The notes under the pieces are model-generated. The model saw only the letters and a program-made list of their open reading frames with translations. It was not told where the DNA came from and searched no databases. Made by a program: the position numbers and the translations under genes. A stretch of DNA of 64,000 nucleotides. Origin: Artocarpus heterophyllus. Lineage: Eukaryota; Streptophyta; Magnoliopsida; Rosales; Moraceae. The stretch spans positions 13,072,064 to 13,136,063 of the forward strand of contig CM046348.1 in the NCBI GenBank assembly GCA_025403435.1, read 5' to 3'. Shown here piece by piece: positions 1 through 12,110 of the stretch; within the stretch, counting starts at the first letter, position 1, and every line of letters begins with the position of its first letter.

Positions 1-533
1 TGATTTGAAGACAAGTAGCAACTGCCGTTCACGAATTGAACCTTTAAATTTATTAAAAAAAACTAACAATTAAAAATAACGTAGTATAATATAATATAAT
101 TAATAAAATCTAACATATTTTCAACCCAATAGAATGAAAGTCTCTGATGATAAACTAAATTGTAGTATTACAAAACATTACAACTAACAAACTTAAATAA
201 ATGAGACATGAGTAAATAATGTTAATATTTGTAATTGGACTAACCTTCTTTTTTAAACATATAAACTTTGGATACTCTACCCTAGAAGTTCAAGTTTAGA
301 AATTTATTGAAATTTTATGTGTATATGTATATATAATTTATACAATATATATAGTCGAATTCACGTTTACACAGATTAAGAAATACTCAATTTATAATCC
401 AATTCGTACATATCAAATTAAGAAAATCCCAATCCCAAATAATTTGTATTTTCATAATCTAATCCAATCCGACAGATTGGATTGACTTGAATGGACTGGT
501 GGATTCCATGAACACCTATAACAATAGAGAAAG
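1..533. other. AT-rich intergenic DNA, no gene seen
   Basis: AT-rich spacer with many short stop-broken frames and no recognisable domain, RNA gene or clear repeat boundary. Confidence 0.6.
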
Positions 534-1356
534 TTATATATTATGCCACATTTTTATAACGTCATTTTTTAACGCCACAAAAAATAATGTCAAAACCATT
601 TTTTCTTTTTTTTTTCTTTTTTCCCTTGATTTTTCCCCCTCTCTCCCTAGATTTTCCTTCTCTCTCCTCTCTCACTCTCTCTCCTCCTTCTTGTTTGTCT
701 CTTTCTATCTCTCTCACTCTCTACTCTCTCTTTCTCCTCTCTTACTTTCTCCTCTCTCTCTTTCTCCTCTAATCTCTCTACCCCATGAAGTCGATTGGCA
801 CCTAAGGACTTGTCATTTGCCAAGTCATCAACATAGACTCTGAGGGATTGAAAGATGTCGAGATCAACAAGCTCAAGTTCATCCACATCCATAAGACCTC
901 CCCATTTTTGGAAGCATCTGTTGTCCTTGGCATGATTCTCGATGGTAGCATTGATGAAGAAGTCAAAAAGCTCTAGAACTTCCTGAAATGACTGATATCT
1001 GCCGTCGTCGGAGCTAGTTCGTCCTCACCGTCATTCTCGTCCTAGGCCAAGTGTCACATCCATCCAGAATCATGATGTCCTACTTGAATATCAAAGTCGT
1101 CAATCAGAGTTTGCAAATCAAACTCGATTTTGGATTAAGTTGTCATCAACAAAGAACAATCTAGAGTTGTAGATTGAAGTCATTGATTGGAGTTGCATAT
1201 CCAATTTTGGATTTTTTTTGTTGTTGTGGTGATTTTTTTGGATTGAAGTCCTCTAGTTTTGGATCTTTTTTTTTTTTTGGTTGACAGTGAGAAAGAGAGA
1301 AGTGAGAAAAAAGGACAATATAAAATGTCCCAATGGCATAATAGATGATAAGCTCT
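534..1356. mobile_element. Possible non-autonomous TIR element carrying gene-like sequence
   Basis: The ends look like imperfect terminal inverted repeats. The left end reads TTATGCCACATTTTTATA, and the reverse complement of the right end begins TTATGCCATTGGGACATTTT. Inside lie a long pyrimidine (CT) tract (about 587-780) and a less AT-rich stretch (about 780-1060) with coding-like frames on both strands. The frames are broken by stops and I could not assign them to a family. A target duplication is not convincing (only TA). A captured gene fragment in a MULE- or mariner-like element would explain the layout, but a decayed pseudogene beside a CT tract would too. Confidence 0.3.
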
Positions 1357-1392
1357 ATGGGAGCACCAAATTAAATTTGGCTATTTAAATAG

Positions 1393-2815
1393 TCATTATT
1401 GAGTTTATGATGAGCAAAGGTCATTCCTATAGCAACTTGATCTTAATTAACTAGTTATTAATTTTCTAAGGTAATAAAAAGAAGGGGTAATTAATTAACT
1501 AAATTACGAAAATAAAAAAAAACAAAATTAAATAAATGAAAGCAAAGCAAAATTTACAAGTTTGTAAACAACAATGATAATACTAGTCAAAGGATCGTTC
1601 GCTATCATTAAACATAAATTGCAAATTAACTATCAAAATTATCAAAAATTTCCCTTTGAAACTAACGACCTGTCTCTATTACCCCAATTTTCCTTAATTC
1701 ATTGCTAAATACAACAAGCTCTTTATTTAATTCATTTCTCTTAAACACCTTAAAACAAATCTCTCTACATTTAATATAATTGAAGCATTAAGTTGATAAA
1801 GATAAGTTGATCTCAGCAACAAACACACAGGCTCAGTGCATTTAACTTAGGTTAAGTTCCACATCACAATTAACGAAAACCTTCTATAATCATGCATTGC
1901 AATTTACTACTTATGGTCAGAATAATAAGACAATTACATATCAATAATTCTAACATAACAAAAAATATTTACCTTATCTCGCTTGGTTGGCCACTCTAAA
2001 CAAAATAAAATAAAGATCATAAACATGAAGAGTATGGAAGAACATAAGTAGTTTCAATTGAAAATTAGGAAATAACTCAGAAATAGTCAATTACAATTAT
2101 AATGCATATTTAGGGTTTTGAAATCGCCCTGAACAACAATTAAAATTAGTTTAACATAGTTGAAAATTAAAATAAACATCATTAGGAGTTCAAGAGAATA
2201 AAGGAAAAGAAGGAACGATTTGGTCTTCAAAAATATCCATGCGGATAATTTCTTTGGAACCACCATGTATGCTTATCTTCCTCCCTTCTTTTTCTCTCCT
2301 TTGGGCTAAGAAACTATGAGAAAAAATGATATGTTTTGTGCCCCAAAGTGTGGTATTTATAATTTTGCGTTGTAAAGTTGAAACGAGAAAGTTTGGAGGT
2401 AATTTGGACCAATTTTTGGAACACAACATGTAATTTCATGCTACAGCTTGTGTCTTTGGGCCCGAAGTATGTTGCAGCTTCGCCTAACTTTGCGGCGCCC
2501 ATCACTAGAGCCCCAACGCTCCCTTGATGTGCCCGATGGGCGTTGTAGTGCCCAAAGCTGGTGCTACGACCTTCTGTCCTTGAGTTTTTTGCTTGATTTC
2601 CATCTCTTTGCAGGCCGCGGCGCCTAGTTAACTTCCAAACATGTAAGTATGATCCTTGAACCTCCTAAGTCCTCCTTTCTAACCCTCTTTTCATTCCAAT
2701 ACCTTAAATCACCTACAAAACACAACAACATATAAAAACACAAGAAAATGGAGAAATTAACAAATTAAACATAAGGAAAAGTGATAGAAAAATAATGTAA
2801 AACTAAGCACTATCA
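1393..2815. repeat. Dispersed repeat, copy 1 (LTR-like)
   Basis: This stretch is clearly related to 30945-32500. The best-conserved part (about 1780-1940) pairs with about 31560-31710: both have a 'gttgatct..gcaacaaacayacargctc' core followed by a matching block with 'caagacaatta'-type sequence. The arrangement is an AT-rich first part, then a more GC-rich gene-promoter-like part (about 2440-2640) and an AT-rich tail. This resembles solo LTRs of plant retrotransposons, but no flanking duplication was found, so the class is an inference. Confidence 0.45.
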
Positions 2816-3010
2816 CCAGAAAATGTCCTAAAAGGACATAAAAAATCTTAGAGAGACACCTGAAAATGTCCCACTAGGACATGTGATATGTCTTTAAAAA
2901 TATCCTGAAAGGACACTTGAAAATGTTTTAGAGGGACATGTGATATGTCCCCAATGGACATGCGACGTGTCCTTGAGGGACACGTGGACATGTCCCGAAG
3001 GAACATACTT
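2814..3010. repeat. Local repeat of ATGTCC..GGACAT palindromes
   Basis: A block of about 200 bp is built from diverged units that carry the inverted pair ATGTCC/GGACAT (for example GGACATGTGATATGTCC, seen about twice). It lies just upstream of the promoter of the zinc-finger gene. The palindromes could form small hairpins or bind dimeric factors. No function is known to me. Confidence 0.5.
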
Positions 3011-3130
3011 CAAGTTTGTTGCATAAGAACTCCCAACGGTTTGTGTCATAAATAAAAATTGAGTTTAAAAAAAGTGGCATTTATATGTGAATACCTAACA
3101 ATAACTATTGCCAAAGGCAGAAGACAAAGG

Positions 3131-3246
3131 TGGGCTGAATTTGTGGGCTTGGATATGGGCCTATGTATCCACAGGCAAAAGGAGCCCATTTTCAGTACCA
3201 GACCGTTCTGGACCAAATGCAAAAGGCCTTTACAACTACAAGCCCA
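3131..3246 (+). promoter_or_regulatory. Cluster of site-II-like TGGGCY motifs
   Basis: Three TGGGCT/TGGGCC motifs on the + strand (3131-3136, 3144-3149, 3156-3161) and two AGCCCA motifs (3183-3188, 3241-3246) fall 150-260 bp before the start codon of the zinc-finger gene. In plants, clustered site-II elements are bound by TCP factors and are typical of ribosome-biogenesis, translation and proliferation genes. This agrees with a basic nuclear protein being encoded downstream. Confidence 0.5.
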
Positions 3247-3392
3247 CTCATTCTGTCTCCCTCCAACCGCCGTCGCTCAGTACTGTGTGTCTTTGGGTTC
3301 CTCAGGAAACTCTCTCATTCATTCTCTGTAGCTTCTTCTCCATCAAAAACCAGAGCTCTTTGAGAAGATTTTCAATTTCGAAGATAACAAAG

Positions 3393-6300
3393 ATGATAAA
3401 GCGGAGATTCTACAAGCTTGAACATGGCTACAGGAACGACGAGCCCTCTGATTCATCCTCGTCGTCTTCCTCCTCGGCCTCCGAAGCTGAAGCTGAAGCG
3501 GAAGCCACCGATGAAGAATTCGAAGGTGACTATGGAATTTCCGCTGCTGCTGGCGCCAGCGAAGCTTGCTCTACCTCTTCTGGTTACGAGAGTGAGGATA
3601 GCTCCGGCAATGAGGTCGATCTTGATGCCTCCGGTGAGTTTAGGTTTTCGGTATTGCAAAAAATCTTTTTTTTCGGCCTTTTTTTGTTTTTTTTTTTGGT
3701 CTATGAATTGATAATGCATGAATCTTGCTGTGATTATCGTAATTAATGCTTGGAAGTTGGAAAAATGCATATAAAGCTACGAATACGAGGCTCCAGAATT
3801 CGGAGCTACAGTTTTTTTAATCAGTGCTTGTTTACTGAGAAAACTGAAAAAAAATGTAGGGAGAAGACAGAAAACTTTTTTCTAGCGGAAGAGAGAGGAC
3901 AGAAATTGACAATGGCCGTTTTATCTGATAGGCACATTAAGACTTTGTAGATATACTGACAATATAGTTACTCTCTGGTTGGTTACGAGACTTACAATCC
4001 GATCTATCAGCTATCAGTTAGTTACAAGAGAGTAACATACTAACTACCTTCTTCATACTCGCTAGCACACTCTCTAACGAGTCTCTTTGTTGTTTTATTT
4101 TATTTATTTTTCTAGTTCCCTTTTATTTTCTTAAGATTTAAGACCATTTTTACTTGTGATTATGCAAATTTTGTTGTGTAAAATATCTTTATGCGGCTTA
4201 GATGACAGATGGGTGTTGTTTTGTAGAATGTTTTTGTAAACTGGAAAGTTGTTCGATATAGCTGGACTGCATTGCTATTTAATCACAAAACGGTAGAAGT
4301 ATTGGGTTTTAGTAGGGGTTTCTTTTTTTTTTTGGGCATATTACTCCATTTTAAAGTTGTAAATGACATGTAACTATCAAAATAGATGAGTAGGAAGAAG
4401 ATATGGTCTTGGCACGGGTTGGCAACTGGTAAGTTATAATGAAATAAAAATTCTTAAAAAAAAAAAAAGGTGGTAATCAGTGGAACATTTGGCATAATTT
4501 GTTCTGATAGCCACAAATAGCCTCAACACATGATAATTTAGGACTGCTTTCTTGATATATAGAACTTTTTATTTGTTGGAACGTAACTTTAAATTACTCT
4601 GTTCGTTAAATTGTATTTGTGATATGAAATGATCGTAAGTTGCATTTCAAGGTTCATGTGTCAAAATTTTTTGAACTCTATGTTCGCTTCATTGCTGCCT
4701 TTTTTCTGCTCAGTGATAGTGCATCATAAGTTATATTGTTTAATTTGATTGGATGTGTTGCATATTCTAAGGATTTTACTTCATATTGTGTTATCCTTTT
4801 TGTTCTAGAAGTATCCATTCTAGAATATTTGACGTTAACTTCTTGTGCTAGGTCTGCCAATAGATGAAGAAGATTCTGAAACTGGAAAGGAAAGGAAAAT
4901 TCACATTGATGGTCAGTCAAATATGACGGAAAAAAAGGAATTGCTATCAGCAGATTTTCCAGCATGTATCTTAAAAAGCAAATCAGTTTTTAAGTGCAGG
5001 ATATGCCCTAGAATTGTTTGTTTGAATGAGGAAACTTTGAGGGCTCATCTTAAGTCCAAGGTAAGGTCTTGACCTAGTTATATCTCTTGTTGAATTCACA
5101 CGGTCATTAGTTGTGTCTCTCTTGTTGAAATCACATCTCATTTTAAACAGCAGAAATCCTTGTTTCAGACAAGAAAGTTTCAAAGAGATTGTTTGCTTTT
5201 CTTTCTCCCATTTGGATTCTCGCTTTCCTCAACAATTAGCAGGTATACTTTCCTGGGCGTTCTTGGAATAGAATTGTCCACTTCTGAATTAGTGATTATA
5301 ACAGAAGGAGAAAAGAGAATTAGTTATCCTGTTTATACTTCAATTTGCTGTTCAGTTGAAGAGATTACTTTTAACTCAAAGACACAAATGATAGGAGGGC
5401 CAAGCACTAACAATCATGTAAATTGAAATGGCCTTGACAAATTGAAAACTTGATGTCAAAAAAGTACGAGTCCAAGTGTCAAACTACTCAACACTCAGAA
5501 AGAAGGAGTTCTTTTTTCACTTGTTGCAATCATGATGCTATTTTCCCCTAAATGATTTTGATTATGATGCATGTGTTGCATTTCTATCGACTAACTACAA
5601 TCATTGTGATGTTTGTAACTTTTATTTATTTGTTTGTTTATTCATTTCTTAGATCTGTTTGTCCGCCTTCGTTATATCATTTTATTTTTCTTTGTTTCTT
5701 ATTAAAAGAATTTTAGGCCTTATTCTAGGGGACTAAGGTAGGAACCCTAGCAAGCAAGCAAATTCTGTATCCAATTGGTAGCACAAAATCACAGATGGCC
5801 CAGTTCAGGCATTTTTTCGCCCCTCCAACTTGTTTCGTTGGAAAGTCTTGAAAGAAATCTGGGATATAGGAATTAGGAACCATGAAACTGCTTTTGCTAT
5901 ATAGAACAGAATGAGCATTCGGTACATTTAGTTGAGAAGGGCCTGGGGATCCCTCTATTTTTGATGGATAAAGGACCAGGAATCAGATAGTTTCCTCTCT
6001 TTCTCTCTCTCTCTCTGAAGAAATCCAATTGCTTTGATTATGATATGCCTTCAAGCCACTAAATTGACTACAGCTTTTGGCATTTTAAAGTTGACTGTTG
6101 TATTCATTAATTCTTCCATAATTTGAAGCTTGTTACTTGTTGCAGAGACATGCTCGATCAGAGAAATTATTGACCGATGGTAGGCTGAAGGCTACGCTCA
6201 ATAGTGATGGAGAAATTGACAACGAAGACACACCGGCAAAGCAGTATGCTGAAATAGAGGCTAAATCACAGGTTTGGTTGGTCCTAGTTGCATTTCGAGA

Positions 6301-6616
6301 CACTGCAATAAGAAACAAATTGAGAACCAGATGTGCAGATAAGAACTAAGGAAGTAACTTGACTTTATTATTTTGCTTCAGGACCCAAAAAAGGAAAAAG
6401 GAGGCAGGCAGAGGCAACATCGTCGAAGACAGAACAGGAAATTTAAAAAGAAGGTATTTACATCATGCTGACATGATTGACGTACTTGTGGTTTTAAAGG
6501 TCACAATAGTTAAACCCCTTTGAAACGCGCAGAAAGTTGGACCTGATAGTAATATGGCGAAAACTAGGCCAACAGAAGAGAGCCCGGCCAAGAAAAGGCG
6601 TAAACAGGAGAAGTGA
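3393..6616 (+). CDS. Single C2H2 (U1/JAZ-like) zinc-finger nuclear protein
   Basis: Five exons (3393-3633, 4852-5060, 6146-6271, 6382-6453, 6533-6616) with GT-AG introns give 243 aa in one continuous frame. The first AUG of the open exon, starting MIKRRFYKLEH, was chosen as start. Residues about 20-75 are a low-complexity Ser/Glu/Asp/Ala stretch. A zinc finger follows with C129, C132, H146 and H152 (C-x2-C-x13-H-x5-H), the spacing of U1-like/JAZ fingers that bind RNA or double-stranded RNA. The finger is split by intron 2, with H152 in exon 3. The tail is Lys/Arg-rich (KKEKGGRQRQHRRRQ; PAKKRRKQEK) and contains likely nuclear or nucleolar localisation signals. The architecture suggests a nucleolar or ribosome-biogenesis role, consistent with the site-II promoter motifs, but the exact orthologue was not identified. 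Confidence 0.85.
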
Positions 6617-7130
6617 AGGATCTTATTTTGGTTGCTATACAAGAATATACAAATGGGGAGAAATGAAAGAAGTGTTTACCAACTAGTGCGAAGTTGTGAA
6701 TCCTCTAAAAGATTGTTTGTTTCCGGGATTGATGTGACTTAAATGGTGACTTAAAAGTACTTCCTTCCTGCTTTTGAAGTTTTCTGCCCTTGTGGGTTTC
6801 TTCCTTCCAGATTGAGGTTGCTCCATGCTGGTATTTTGTTTTGCTTTATGCTGTTCCCTTGAATTGCACGATTTTGGTATTTAATTTTGATTCCTTGTCT
6901 TGACTTCAACCATTTACTTGACATGAATCTGACAAGCCTCCTATCCGGTATCATTGATATGATGGTTTCTCTATTAGAAAAGACTACGCACATGCGGGCA
7001 TATGGAAGAAAGAAAAGATTGAAAAAAGAAGGAATAATTTATATATGACCTAATTTGTCTAAAAGGTTCAATGGTCGCCGGAGCCTATTGCACCAATAAA
7101 TCAATCGACCTATTAAATGCAAGTCTAGTA

Positions 7131-7886
7131 GGGCGTGTTTAGCATGCCAAGATCATATCGGAGTTAGGATAAATAATCTTAATCCCTAGTTGGGTGACAG
7201 TTTTTGACCAGATAGATTATCTGTTGGCCCAAAAGAAAAAAAAAAAACGTCCAACTTTTATGGGATTATTAATCTTGCAAAAAACCTAATCCTTGGATTC
7301 GACTGTTTTTATTTGCTAACCCGAGTCCCTTGCCACCACCCCACCCACCTGCCAACAGTCTGTCAACCCACTAGACCGCAAAGCTTAGTTGCTGCTTGCT
7401 GCCCAACTAAATTTGCTGCCACTGCTTCCGCGTGCTTGAGGTCATTGTTGCCACGCGGTGAGAGGTGGTTGTTACGCCGCCCTTAAAAGGATGATATACC
7501 ACTCTTTCCTAGTGCCTGAGGTCACCATTTTGCCGCCGCCCCAACCGGAGTTCTACCGTCGTCACACGACTCCTGCAAATTTATTGGAGCCTTACCCTTC
7601 AAAGTTCAAAGAGATTTTGCAGGAAAGTAGAATACGAGGGGAAGTGAAATGGACGTTCATTATAGGAGTTTTGTCACCAGAAAAATTCATCGACAGGTTA
7701 TTTAAACTAATTTTATTTCTCTAGTTTCTACTTGCTTGATAAAGTTGATTTAAATAATTATATTCAATTTAGTCTAGTGTAGTGATGCACCAAAGATGTT
7801 GGACAGGATTCAACATAATCCTCTCGAATCCAATTCATTCCTATACGGATCCCAGATTGCACCCACTCCAACATGCCAAACATGAT
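7131..7886. mobile_element. Possible MITE (inverted ends)
   Basis: The left end reads GGGCGTGTTTAGCATGCC. The reverse complement of the right end reads ATCATGTTTGGCATGTTGG, so about 13 of the first 16 bases can be paired. These ends resemble other GGGC(A/G)TGTTTGG termini in this window. No clean target duplication was found. The middle holds a short uninformative open frame (7458-7724) that I do not call as a gene. Confidence 0.35.
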
Positions 7887-8159
7887 CTTTAGTCATTGTG
7901 AGATTATTCTGGATTGGTGGGGCTTAATTACAAAATAATTGTTTGTTACCGTTTCTTACCAATTTTTTTCTTTTTACCTTTTTCAAGCAGATATAAGAGA
8001 GACTTACATTCCTCATTCATTCCTTCTTGCTTTTAGATGATCTGGACAGCTAGAAGTTTGTGTTATTGCAGCAGCTTAAAACCGCAATTGACGTATTGGA
8101 TTTAGAATGAGATAAATATTGAAGATCTCTCAAGGCTGCTTAAATCACAGGGCCGTAGC

Positions 8160-8300
8160 TTGAACTCTTTTTTTTTTTTTTTTTTTTTTGATATAATGCG
8201 GGATCAAACCCGGACTTGCCTAAACTTAAGCCCTACTACACTTTATCCCATGCGTCGCTTGCATGGTGCATTCATAAATCCAGAATCTCGGATAAGCAAA
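8160..8300 (-). repeat. SINE-like 3' end with poly(A)
   Basis: On the minus strand the sequence GGGTTTGATCCCGC, close to a tRNA box B (GGTTCGANNCC), is followed after a few bases by about 21 adenines (the T run at about 8168-8189). Box B plus an A tail is what a tRNA-derived SINE leaves behind. No box A or flanking duplication could be shown, so it may be a truncated copy or a coincidence. Confidence 0.3.
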
Positions 8301-8784
8301 CTGACCGTTCTGGCTTCTATTTCTTATGTGTTTACTCAGGAATCCTATTGGGACAAATTCTTATATTCTCAGCCCCTCATTGTAATAGGACATCGGTCGT
8401 TCTTTTACTGAAGGTAGCTTCAAGTTCAACCTTTTTCATCGTGAACATAAAACACCAAAAGACAAGCACATAGCTAAGGACAAGGTAGAAACTAAAGGCA
8501 GTAAAATGTCCCATGACTACAGAGTTTAGTAGTACTGTTGACAGCAGATAGTACAAAATGAGATGGACTCCTAACAAAATTAAAGAAGAAAAAAGGGGAT
8601 CCAAACTGTGGCTTGATCTAGCAATCAGATCAGGAGTTTTAGAACTTGAGACCCCAAACAATCAAGTTATGCCAAATCTTCTCTGAAGCTTTGGCTGGAG
8701 CTTTGGTGAAAGAGGAAAGCGTGATATGTACCTTGAGAGAAAATTTTAAGTCAGAGGAGTCCAAGGACTCTTTTTGTTCGAAAG

Positions 8785-11700
8785 TCAAGGTCCAAGCTGC
8801 CCAGAATCATAATCAGGTGAAGCAGCTGGTTCTCCATTTTCATCTGAATCAGCAGGCTGATCAGACGGAGGGGGTTGCTCTCCACCTTCACCGTTCTCTG
8901 GATGGAAATTGATGGGGAACTTTGTGACTCTTGGTTTATCGGATAAAATGTTCCTTTGGACCCGATCAATAAGGACCTTTGGAGGAGGTTCTTCCCTTAA
9001 CTGTTCATCATCATAGTCATTATTGACATAGTAGCCCACTCGGACAAATTCCTGACCAAGATAAGAGCAGGTCAGCAGAAGTACTGTGACACCCATAATG
9101 TCTTCTTCACGAATCTTGGACGGGTCTGGAGGGTCTGCCTGCAAAAAAAAATTTACAACAACAAATGACATTATAGCCGAAACACATTTCTCCTTGCATG
9201 AGAAACAAATGTAAAGAGATGTCACAAGATTATTGCAGCATACCTGTAATACAAAACGATAATTACCAACATTCACCGGACCAACAAGTACACTCTCCAG
9301 TAGTTGGTCATAAGTCTCATCCTCTGCAGACCCTACGTAAATAAGCTTCCACTCCAAATCTGTTCCGGACAACAGTTCAGATTTATAACACTAATATGCA
9401 GTTACACAGAAGGAACATGGCAAACAGATCAAATGTTCAAGCGAAATGGTTTATTTTAAATCTATTAATTGTTCAAGTCATGCATGACAAACGCAACCAG
9501 AACCCAATAACAAAATCTATCTAGTGAACTTCCAGAGTAGGCCAAAGAATTGAGAAGCTAGCAAGAAGATTATATATTTGAAATAAAACATGATTCAGTT
9601 CAGGCTCTTCAAAGGTTTTTCCTTTCATTTTTGCTTTTTTCCCTTTTGAAATAATCACAGCTTCTTCAAAGTTGGTTAAAGAACTAAGGACCTTATTAAA
9701 CAATTGAAAAAAAAAAAATCATTGTAGGAAACAAACAGTTAAATTTTAAATACTGATCTCTTGTATATGAGCAATTGGTGAGTGGCAAATTCTACTAGGG
9801 CATGTTTGGTGTGCATGACTAGGGAGGATCAGATTGGATTAAATCTTAAGACTTTTGTTTGGTGAAAAACTTTAAAGGATTGGATTGGATAAGCTCTTAT
9901 CCAATCCATGCTTGAATCTGCTTGGAGGGGATTAGGCAATCTCTTGCTAAAGCATGAGATTAAATATAACCTTCGTACATTGTATAATTTTTAAGGATCT
10001 ATTTGCAAAAACATATAAAAATTTTGGGTCAAATTATGATATTTCAAAAAAATGAGAGATCAAAATATAATTTCATGTGACGGAAATAGATTTAATAGTT
10101 ATATTTTTGCCCCTTTGATTTTAAAAAATTACAATTTGACCCAAATTTTGACTTTTTTTTTACAAGAAGGCCCCTATCTTAATAATACAATACCAAACAT
10201 GGGATTGAATTAGCTAAAATTTTATCCTATCCATTCCAATATAATCCAATCTAATCTAATCCTATAAGACTATCCTATCCAATGCACCAAACGGGTCCGT
10301 AGCATATAAACAAATGATTCTTACGTGACATCAAAATGGGCTTTAACTGTTATAGTTCCCACCTTAGAAAATTGGACCCAGAAAAAACTTTCAATTACAA
10401 TGACCTTTTAGATCACAAACAGACTGAATTGTCATCTCCAAAAATCAAGCGAACAAGGATAACAAAAGGAACTCTGAAAAAAAATGACATTTACGTAACA
10501 ATAATCAAATGCAAACACTTGAATGAAGAACAAGAAAATCTTACATCATTCACCTTTTCCTTTCCCTTTTTAAGGTGCAAAATCCAAGATTACCGAACTA
10601 AATAAGTTGATTGCAAGAAATTATTGGGAGCAATCAGGGGGAAATTATAAAGTATAATAACACACACAGTTTGACCAGGTGAAGCTCTTTCAACCGAAAG
10701 CCTCAGTCCTAACAATTATGCAAATGGTTCCATTAAAACAAAAAAAAAAAAAGGAAAACAAAGGGGATAAAGAAACACACATACAAATACACAAGTACTT
10801 TTTAAAGGCAGAGCTAGGCATTGCTCAAACCTTCCCGACTCCAAAGAACAACAGAATAAATTTCCAGATCAAGATTGCTCATATAAACTATACATCGATC
10901 AATTTCGTTATATTTTACACATGAGGACGGATGGAAATAGGTCCATCAGCAAGACAACAGTTGATGAGTCTCCATTATAAAAAATAGTTCATCCAACAAT
11001 GGTATGCCTTATGTAGAAGGAATGAAGCCCTAAATTTCAAGGTGCCCTTCAATAGGGTAATTGTGTAGAAATACGAACTTCAGTTGTTACTACATGGAAA
11101 CCAGACAAAAAATCAAATTCATTGGAAACTCATTAAATAATAAAAAAAAATTATTGTTCAAAGATGAGTAGCATCTCAATGTTATTTTGATTTCTAGGCT
11201 TAAAATCATTACCAAAGTACAAACATAGAGTCCTCATAGTTTCTTAACTAAAATTGTGAAAGGATGAACTATCTGAAAGCCTTTCATTACAAGAGTTCAA
11301 ACATTATTGACTGGCTTGTAGTCAGACAATTGGACGAAAGTAGCAAATGAAAGAATTGTAGAAAAATTGATTTCTTTTTAACTCGAGAAATACACTCAAG
11401 TATGTCTTCCAGCCAGAAAGGCTTAACATTATCAGCTAAAGCATAATGTTTTAGTGTGTGGGCTGCAACATTCGCGGAACGACGAATGGCAACACAAAGA
11501 ACCACCCCCAAACACACTTAACAGAAAGGAGATATCCTCCATCGCAGGTCATTCAGGAGCTATGTTTTCCACACTGTTTACACAACGCACTGCCTGAAAG
11601 CAAATAGCATCAATCTCGACAATCCAAACCCGAAGACCAGCCTCGGCGCCAAAATGCAGCTCCTCCTGATACCCTTTTCAACACAGCAAACCACATCTCT

Positions 11701-12110
11701 CTCTCTCTCTCTCTCTACATGGATAGTAGAGTCATTTAAGTTTGTTTCCTTTTCAAGTTGTTGAATTCTTGATTACGAAATCGTATGTACGATGAAACGA
11801 ACTTTAAATTCCTAATTTGCGACAATTAATTCAAGGAAAAAAAAAAGAAGCCACTAAAATGAACAAAATTGATAAGCACATGCAATATTTTCCTAAACCG
11901 CAAAATAGTGAAATGCATTTGATTTTTCTCCTAAACCTTAACTGAAACTCATCAAAATTTCAGAAACCAAAAAAAAAAAAAGGGAAGGGGAAGAAGATTA
12001 CCGTCTTTCAAAGGAGTCAAGCACTCGTAGGAGATCTCGAACTGGAAAGGGGTCACAAACGACGCCGGATTATCAAGGACCGTCACGTTTGTTATGCTCA
12101 CAGCACTCAT
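8785..12110 (-). CDS. ASF1: Histone chaperone ASF1
   Basis: Three exons (12110-12002, 9359-9244, 9138-8785) join to 192 aa. ASF1 binds the H3-H4 dimer and hands it to CAF-1 or HIRA during nucleosome assembly in the nucleus. The protein begins MSAVSITNVTVLDNPASF, the conserved first beta strand of the family. It continues through an Ig-like core (LEWKLIYVGSAEDE; VGPVNVGNYRF; VGYYVNNDYDDEQLREEPPP) to PRVTKFPINFHPEN. The acidic, Pro/Glu-rich tail ends at TGA 8787-8785. The length matches plant ASF1 proteins. The Asp codon at the exon 1/2 junction is split G|AT. Intron 1 is long (about 2.6 kb) and carries a probable MITE. An E2F-type site lies about 370 bp upstream, and plant ASF1 genes are known E2F targets. 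Whether this is the A or B paralogue cannot be told here. Confidence 0.97.
9798..10298. mobile_element. Probable MITE inside ASF1 intron 1
   Basis: The termini GGGCATGTTTGGTGTGCATGA (left) and GGACCCGTTTGGTGCATTGG (reverse complement of right) form an imperfect inverted repeat about 500 bp apart. Inside the ends, both sides carry ATCC/GGAT-rich sequence in inverted order. Such ends are common in plant MITEs of the PIF/Tourist or hAT type. The flanks (CTA and GTA) do not give a convincing target duplication. The element does not touch any ASF1 splice site. Confidence 0.5.

Noticed and set aside
487..843. 118-aa Ser/Leu/Phe-rich frame
   Set aside because: Generated by the CT-rich tract, which is open in several frames on both strands.
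7458..7724. 88-aa frame on the + strand
   Set aside because: No domain, no neighbouring exon with matching phase, and it falls inside a probable MITE-like region.
8377..8661. 94-aa hydrophobic minus-strand frame downstream of ASF1
   Set aside because: Sits in the presumed 3' flank of ASF1, with no homologue recognised and no supporting exon structure.
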